NCBI GenBank assembly: GCA_034433695.1
Contig: DAOUAK010000136.1
Span: forward strand, 1 to 9,350
Length of the DNA: 9,350 nt
Direction: 5' to 3'
From: JASFBA01 sp034433695
GTDB taxonomy: Bacteria; Chloroflexota; Chloroflexia; DTKN01
Part shown: positions 6,178-9,350 of the stretch, piece after piece
Numbering within the stretch: position 1 is the stretch's first letter
Layout of the letters: each line of letters starts with the position of its first letter
Made by a program: the position numbers and the translations under genes
The notes under the pieces: model-generated
Told to the model about the DNA's origin: nothing
Seen by the model: the letters and a program-made list of their open reading frames with translations, nothing else
The model's database searches: none

Positions 6178-7235
6178 CACCTCTCCTCCAGCAAGAAATC
6201 CACCAGCGCCTCCGCCTCCTTCAGGAGCGGCACCTTCCCCTCTCGCTGCCCCCGGCGCACGGCCGGAGAATGCGGGATGAAGAACAGGGGTAGATGCCCC
6301 AGCCCCAATTCCCGAAGCATCCGGCGAATCTCGTCCGGTTTCTCTCCGCTCCTCCGGCCGTCGTTGGCCACCACGACCACCCGTTCGGCCGCTCCCAGCC
6401 CGGCCAGGGCCACCATCAGCCGGCGAAAACTCTCCAGGGAAAGGTACTCCAGGTCGGTGACCGCCAGAACCCGGTCGGCCAGTTCCTGGACGGCCGTAAC
6501 CAGGAGGGGGTTCTTCTGGACCTCGGCATCGTTGTCCATCACGATGTACTCAAAAAGGCCGCGCAGGTCCCGGATGACCTCCCGGGCCAGTCGCTCGTCG
6601 GGGATGACCACCTGATCCGGACGCACGGGGGCCGGGAGGACATAGATACCGGATGGGGCGGGCCGGATAAAGGCCTCCAGAGGCGAGTCCGTCTCCTGGA
6701 GATAGTCCCAGATGGTGAGGCTTCCGGCCGGCAGGCCGAGGGCCTGATGGATGAGGGCCTGGGGAAAATCGCAATCCCAGATCACCACCCGCCCGGGCCG
6801 GCGCGCCAGTTGGGCGGCCACCAGCAACGCCACGGTGGTCTTGCCCACCCCGCCCTTCATCGCCGTTACGGCGATGACGCGGGAATAGGCCACTGCCCGG
6901 GGAGGGAGGCCGATCTTCCGCCCTATTTCGGTGACGGGCAGGTCGCGGGGCAGGACGGTAACGCCGGGCAGGACAAGGCCGAAGGTGGCCGGCCCGCTCA
7001 GGAGGACCACACGGGCCTGGGGAAGCCACTTCTGCAACTGGAGGGAGACTTCGGCCGGCCCCACGCCGTCGACCACCTGGTCGTCCACGACGATGATAGA
7101 CGGATGCAGGGAGGGAAGCACCTGGCCGGCGGTGAAGAGGTCGGGCAGGGTGCCGGCGGGGATAAAGTGGAAGTGCTCGGCCAGGCGGGCCGGCCAGGAG
7201 GGGTCGGCGGTAACGAAGGTGACCCGGTTGCTCAT
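6177..7235 (-). CDS. cpaE: Tad pilus localisation ATPase CpaE/TadZ
   Basis: 352 residues. Residues 1-110 look like the atypical receiver-like domain of CpaE/TadZ (alternating alpha/beta, IIVVDDQ at 47-53). A MinD/ParA-type ATPase follows: deviant Walker A MKGGVGKTT (126-134) with the signature Lys, Walker A' VVIWDCDFPQ (150-159), and Walker B YIVMDNDA (230-237), then VVVVANDGR (286-294). The family marks the polar or membrane site where the Tad machine assembles. Start ATG 7235 overlaps the cpaB stop (ATGA, 7235-7232) and has GGGGGAG upstream; its stop overlaps the cpaF start. The length is normal, and I see no missing key residue. Confidence 0.94.
   Translation of the reverse strand: MSNRVTFVTADPSWPARLAEHFHFIPAGTLPDLFTAGQVLPSLHPSIIVVDDQVVDGVGPAEVSLQLQKWLPQARVVLLSGPATFGLVLPGVTVLPRDLPVTEIGRKIGLPPRAVAYSRVIAVTAMKGGVGKTTVALLVAAQLARRPGRVVIWDCDFPQALIHQALGLPAGSLTIWDYLQETDSPLEAFIRPAPSGIYVLPAPVRPDQVVIPDERLAREVIRDLRGLFEYIVMDNDAEVQKNPLLVTAVQELADRVLAVTDLEYLSLESFRRLMVALAGLGAAERVVVVANDGRRSGEKPDEIRRMLRELGLGHLPLFFIPHSPAVRRGQREGKVPLLKEAEALVDFLLEER
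6183..6189 (-). promoter_or_regulatory. Ribosome binding site deciding the cpaF start
   Basis: The minus strand reads GGAGGAG, then AGGTG, then ATG (6177-6175). This gives a 5-nt spacer to the ATG but only 2 nt to the GTG at 6180, so the ATG is the preferred start. The site lies inside the end of cpaE, whose TGA (6179-6177) overlaps the ATG. Confidence 0.7.
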
Positions 7236-7888
7236 GGGGCTCCCCCTTCCAGTACCAGGCGCAACGGGCCCTGCCGGGAGGCCTCCATGAGGAGGTCGGC
7301 CAGGTGGGGGTCGGCCTCCAGGAGGGCGACGTCGGCAGCGCGGCCGGCCGGAGCGCTGAGGAGGGAGTTGCCCTCGCGGGTGTAGAGGTCCAGCACCCGG
7401 ACGTGCCGGGCCAGCGGGGCGGGGATGGCCTCCGTCGAGGTGAGAGACATAGTGGCATAGACGCTCACCCGGTCGCCCACCCGCAGGGCGCCGCCGGCGG
7501 CGTCCTCCGGTCTGAGTGGCACGGCTATGGCGAGGAAGCCGGGGGAGATGACCGTGCCGGCCGGCAGGAGGCGTCCCTCCGGCGGCGACACCGAAGAAAA
7601 CATCGCCGGGAGGAGGAGGGTCCCGGCCGGGATGTCCACCCGGGCCACCTTCCCCAGCACCTCGGCCGGAGTACGGAGGAAGCGGCTTTCGCTCCCCCGG
7701 GGCACCTCGGCCGTCTCCAGCATCCCGGCGGTAACGACAGTGTCCTGGGGAATGTCCACCGCCGCCGCCACGACCTCCGCCCGCTGGGCCTTTCCGCTCA
7801 GATAGAGGCTACCCCCAAACCAGAGCACGCCGGCCAGGAGCAAGAGAATGGCTGTAGCCACGATCAGGCGATTGGAGAGACTGCGCAT
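7232..7888 (-). CDS. cpaB: Tad pilus assembly protein CpaB/RcpC (SAF domain)
   Basis: 218 residues. One N-terminal membrane anchor (9-29) leads to an SAF domain (about 37-97: VVAAAVDIPQDTVVTAGML, then LGKVARVDIPAGTLLL) and then the CpaB C-terminal domain (RLLPAGTVISPGFLAIAVPLRPEDAAGG..VGDRVSVYA, 106-145). In characterised Tad systems CpaB/RcpC is envelope-located and works with the secretin. The start is ATG 7888 with AGGAGGAGAAA immediately before it. It is the first gene after the promoter and leader at 8314-7889 and is coupled to cpaE by an ATGA overlap. No secretin gene is in this window. If the organism lacks an outer membrane, as many Chloroflexota do, CpaB must act at the outer face of the cell membrane or wall (inference). 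Confidence 0.92.
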   Translation of the reverse strand: MRSLSNRLIVATAILLLLAGVLWFGGSLYLSGKAQRAEVVAAAVDIPQDTVVTAGMLETAEVPRGSESRFLRTPAEVLGKVARVDIPAGTLLLPAMFSSVSPPEGRLLPAGTVISPGFLAIAVPLRPEDAAGGALRVGDRVSVYATMSLTSTEAIPAPLARHVRVLDLYTREGNSLLSAPAGRAADVALLEADPHLADLLMEASRQGPLRLVLEGGAP

Positions 7889-7927
7889 TTTCTCCTCCTA
7901 TGGGGTCTTTGAGGAAAGGGCCGGCCG

Positions 7928-7951
7928 CCGCCCGGTCGACCCTCCGGGCGG
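7928..7951 (-). promoter_or_regulatory. Perfect 8-bp hairpin in the cpaB leader
   Basis: CCGCCCGG and CCGGGCGG are exact reverse complements flanking an 8-nt loop. It is not followed by a U-run on the transcript strand, so it is not a classical intrinsic terminator. Its 5' arm shares CCGCC (7947-7951) with the 3' arm of the preceding hairpin (7947-7969), so the two folds exclude each other. It sits about 30 nt upstream of the cpaB Shine-Dalgarno. Confidence 0.5.
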
Positions 7952-8015
7952 GAAAGATTTTCCTCCGCCTTGAAGCGGGAACAAAACCCGCCTCCCGGTA
8001 CGCCTTCCCTTTCCT

Positions 8016-8035
8016 CATCTACCTGCCATCTACCT
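8016..8035. repeat. Two direct copies of CATCTACCT, 11-bp period
   Basis: CATCTACCT occurs at 8016-8024 and again at 8027-8035. Copies one helical turn apart would lie on the same DNA face, as regulator half-sites often do. The position is about 250 bp downstream of the predicted transcription start, so a role as an operator or RNA element is speculative. Confidence 0.35.
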
Positions 8036-8286
8036 CGCCGTCATCGGTCTCCTTCGTGCCCTACCCCTTTCTCCGGCAGGCCCATGCCCCGGCCGGAGGA
8101 AACGTGCGGCGACAGGCCCCTCCCCGGGAGAATCGTCGGTAAGGCAGTTGAAGGACGAGGTGAGGAGAAAGAGAGGCGCGGAAGGTGAGGTCTCCCTCCG
8201 GACCTTGCAGTCCTTCCGGAAACGGTAACGCTGCTGTATCGTTCAGGTAGGGCGAGCACGAAATCCACCTCTTTCAGGATACCGGC

Positions 8287-8314
8287 ATTATATCCCGATC
8301 GCCCGATTTGTCAA
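8287..8314 (-). promoter_or_regulatory. Consensus sigma70-type promoter for the cpaB operon
   Basis: On the minus strand TTGACA (8314-8309) is followed after 16 nt by TATAAT (8292-8287). Both hexamers match the consensus exactly. The segment is also a local AT-rich island in a GC-rich window. The -35 box begins 2 nt after the TAA stop (8319-8317) of the TadE-like gene. Transcription would start near 8280 and proceed toward cpaB. Confidence 0.8.
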
Positions 8315-8316
8315 AT

Positions 8317-8712
8317 TTACCATCCCTCCTCCAGGTCTCTCTGGGAGAGCGCCCGGGCTTCCTGCGGCGGGATGACCAGTTCGAACAGTCCGTATACCCG
8401 AATGACCTGGGGATACATAATCGTCACGGTCAACACCTCCAGATAGCCCGCCTGGAGCGGCTCCACCTCTACGGTGGCCAGGGTCGGATCCAACCGATAT
8501 GTCTCCAGGATAGCGGGAAGTTGCCCTCGAAACTCCTCCGTATCGCCCCCGTATACCGCGGCAAGGTCCACTGCATCCTCGGCGGCGGCACGGACGTTCC
8601 GGATAGTGTAAAAGGCCTGAAGGAGCTGGATTCCTCCGATGACCAGAAGCACCACCACTCCGATGACCAGCGCCGTCTCGACCAGTGCCTGTCCACGTTC
8701 CTTTTTCCTCAT
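8317..8712 (-). CDS. tadE: TadE-like pseudopilin
   Basis: 131 residues with the TadE signature at the N-terminus: a short basic leader MRKKER, then GQALVETALVIGVVVLLVIGGIQLL (7-31), with Glu12 in the position of the conserved Glu of pilin-like helices, and the helix continuing as YTIRNVRAAAEDAVDLAA (35-52). The rest is a small soluble domain predicted outside the membrane. TadE and TadF are minor pseudopilins matured by the prepilin peptidase in other Tad systems. The start is ATG 8712, overlapping the previous stop as ATGA, with GGAGG 10 nt upstream. It is the last gene before the internal promoter. Confidence 0.85.
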   Translation of the reverse strand: MRKKERGQALVETALVIGVVVLLVIGGIQLLQAFYTIRNVRAAAEDAVDLAAVYGGDTEEFRGQLPAILETYRLDPTLATVEVEPLQAGYLEVLTVTIMYPQVIRVYGLFELVIPPQEARALSQRDLEEGW

Positions 8713-9158
8713 GGGTTTTTCGCCTCCATTTCTACCAGAACCGGGACGCTTACGGTGAAGAAGAAAACCCGCACCGGGATGTCAACCCGGGCGCTGATGC
8801 CGATGTCTTCGTGGGTGTATCCGGTGTAGCCGGTCCACGGGGCGTTATTGTAGACATCCACCGCCATATTGTCGGCGATATCGCGCGGGTCGGCCCCCAG
8901 CCCGTAGGTCTGGAGGCTGAGGCTCCGGTAGAAGACCTCGCGGACCAGGTTCCGGGCCCTATCCTCGCGGAGGAAAGCCCGACCGTCCTCCTCATAGTCC
9001 CCACATCGCACCCCGGCATTCACGGCCTGCTGAAGCGAGGCCCGGGCGTGTGAACGCACGGCGTACAGGGTGCTCAGGCTCAGAAAGACGAGCACGGCCA
9101 TCACCGCAGTCCCGATAAAAACGGCCAGGAGTACGATGACCTGTCCCCGGCTTTTCAC
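8709..9158 (-). CDS. TadG/TadE-like minor pilus protein
   Basis: 149 residues from a GTG at 9158, with AGGAGGT (9164-9170) 5 nt upstream as the deciding ribosome site. The N-terminus MKSRGQVIVLLAVFIGTAVMAVLVFLSLSTLY is the short basic leader plus single hydrophobic helix of the TadG-like/TadE family (GQ at 5-6 before the helix), followed by VRSHARASLQQAVNAGVRCG (34-53). The remainder is soluble, with YNNAPWTGYTGYTHED (103-118), and is probably exported. Membrane-anchored proteins of this class are minor components or assembly factors of the Tad pilus. There is no vWA domain, which full-length TadG can carry, so the assignment is to the N-terminal family only. Its stop overlaps the next start. 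Confidence 0.8.
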   Translation of the reverse strand: MKSRGQVIVLLAVFIGTAVMAVLVFLSLSTLYAVRSHARASLQQAVNAGVRCGDYEEDGRAFLREDRARNLVREVFYRSLSLQTYGLGADPRDIADNMAVDVYNNAPWTGYTGYTHEDIGISARVDIPVRVFFFTVSVPVLVEMEAKNP

Positions 9159-9168
9159 CCTGCACCTC

Positions 9169-9350
9169 CTACTTGCTCGTCCGGACGGCCCGCAGTTGCA
9201 GGACCTGGAAGGTCAGCCTGTCGGATACCCAGGGCGCCGTGAAGGTGAAGCCGTTGCATTCATAGGTCGTCAGCGCCGCTACCCGGTAGAGGACGTTGAC
9301 CCGCACCGGCCCCACCGAAAAGTTCCAGGTGGCGGCGGGCAGATCCTGCG
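9169..9350 (-). CDS. C-terminal end of an upstream gene, probably another TadE/G-like protein (partial)
   Basis: The frame ending at the TAG at 9171-9169 is open to the window edge and encodes about 60 residues ending in FQVLQLRAVRTSK. Visible text includes TWNFSVGPVRVNVLYRVAALTTYEC and FTFTAPWVSDRL, an alternating beta-strand pattern with one Cys. It ends 10 nt before the GTG of the TadG-like gene, whose ribosome site overlaps its stop codon. The N-terminus is outside the window, so the family is inferred from neighbourhood only. Confidence 0.65.
   Translation of the reverse strand, partial: QDLPAATWNFSVGPVRVNVLYRVAALTTYECNGFTFTAPWVSDRLTFQVLQLRAVRTSK

Larger units (their letters stand above)
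7889..8286 (-). promoter_or_regulatory. Long untranslated leader of the cpaB operon
   Basis: About 390 nt separate the predicted transcription start (near 8280, from the -10 box at 8287-8292) from the cpaB ATG, and no convincing gene occupies it on either strand. On the transcript it holds a hairpin GCGGG/CCCGC (7975-7991), then GGCGG/CCGCC (7947-7969), then a perfect 8-bp stem CCGCCCGG/CCGGGCGG with an 8-nt loop (7928-7951), all within about 90 nt of the start codon. Further upstream are a GGAC/GTCC mini-hairpin near 8202-8215 and two copies of CATCTACCT (plus-strand sense). I do not recognise a known riboswitch; the conserved core of the GEMM c-di-GMP class is not evident. Confidence 0.5.

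Noticed and set aside
5176..6615. Plus-strand frame of 479 codons
   Set aside because: It lies antisense to cpaF and cpaE, has shadow composition (Gln, Gly, His, Arg-rich), and shows no motif.
7928..7951. Intrinsic terminator for either strand
   Set aside because: The stem is strong, but there is no U-run after it on the minus strand, and the plus side has only GAAAGATTTT with no gene to terminate.
8058..8253. Long-range pairing GCCCTACC (8058-8065) with GGTAGGGC (8246-8253) in the leader
   Set aside because: An 8-bp complementarity in about 400 nt is expected by chance, and there is no extension beyond 8 bp.
8041..8268. Minus-strand 75-codon frame within the cpaB leader, GTG start about 12 nt after the predicted transcription start
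   Set aside because: No ribosome site, low-complexity Ser/Pro/Arg/Gly composition and no hydrophobic or family feature. A regulatory leader peptide cannot be fully excluded.
7889..8286. c-di-GMP (GEMM) riboswitch controlling the pilus operon
   Set aside because: Biologically attractive, but I could not find the conserved GEMM core or receptor pattern. A covariance-model search would be needed to reopen it.

Overview
The window is GC-rich, and every credible gene lies on the minus strand, so transcription runs from high to low coordinates. Gene content is that of a Tad (tight adherence, Flp-type) pilus secretion locus. The combination of a compact single-copy Tad order, strong AGGAGG ribosome sites and a secreted protein built of 'HIAYYD...GDLKYA' repeats suggests a Chloroflexota (Anaerolineae or Thermoflexus-like) bacterium. 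That assignment is inference from gene style only; no rRNA or other marker gene is present.

Right end (about 9350 to 8317): the tail of an unidentified protein, a TadG/TadE-like protein with one N-terminal membrane anchor, and a TadE-like pseudopilin. They are packed with a 10-nt gap and an ATGA overlap. Directly after the TadE-like stop codon comes a near-perfect sigma70-type promoter (TTGACA, 16 nt, TATAAT). It fires into a roughly 390-nt untranslated leader (8280 to 7889) holding tandem GC-rich hairpins, two of which share an arm and cannot form together.

Centre (7888 to 2759): cpaB (SAF-domain secretin-associated protein), cpaE/tadZ (MinD/ParA-type localisation ATPase), cpaF/tadA (secretion ATPase), tadB and tadC (inner-membrane platform). 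Starts and stops overlap or nearly touch, which indicates one translationally coupled operon. The cpaF product is unusual. It carries a C-terminal extension of about 195 residues that looks like TPR and coiled coil, and its Asp box reads QQ where ED is usual.

Left end (2725 to 1): the operon appears to continue, by ATGA overlaps and short gaps, into four genes not part of the standard Tad set. These are an unrecognised soluble protein, a YdjM/DUF457-type membrane hydrolase-like protein, a four-helix membrane protein with a very basic tail, and the N-terminal 265 residues of a signal-peptide protein made of 47-residue repeats that runs off the window.

Taken together, the leader/promoter segment would set expression of the pilus motor and platform separately from the upstream pseudopilin genes. 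The last gene would supply an exported surface or adhesive protein, possibly a cargo or accessory of the pilus (inference). The window holds no Flp major prepilin, prepilin peptidase (CpaA) or secretin (CpaC), so these must lie elsewhere. I see no tRNA, rRNA, CRISPR array, transposon or plus-strand gene that I would support.
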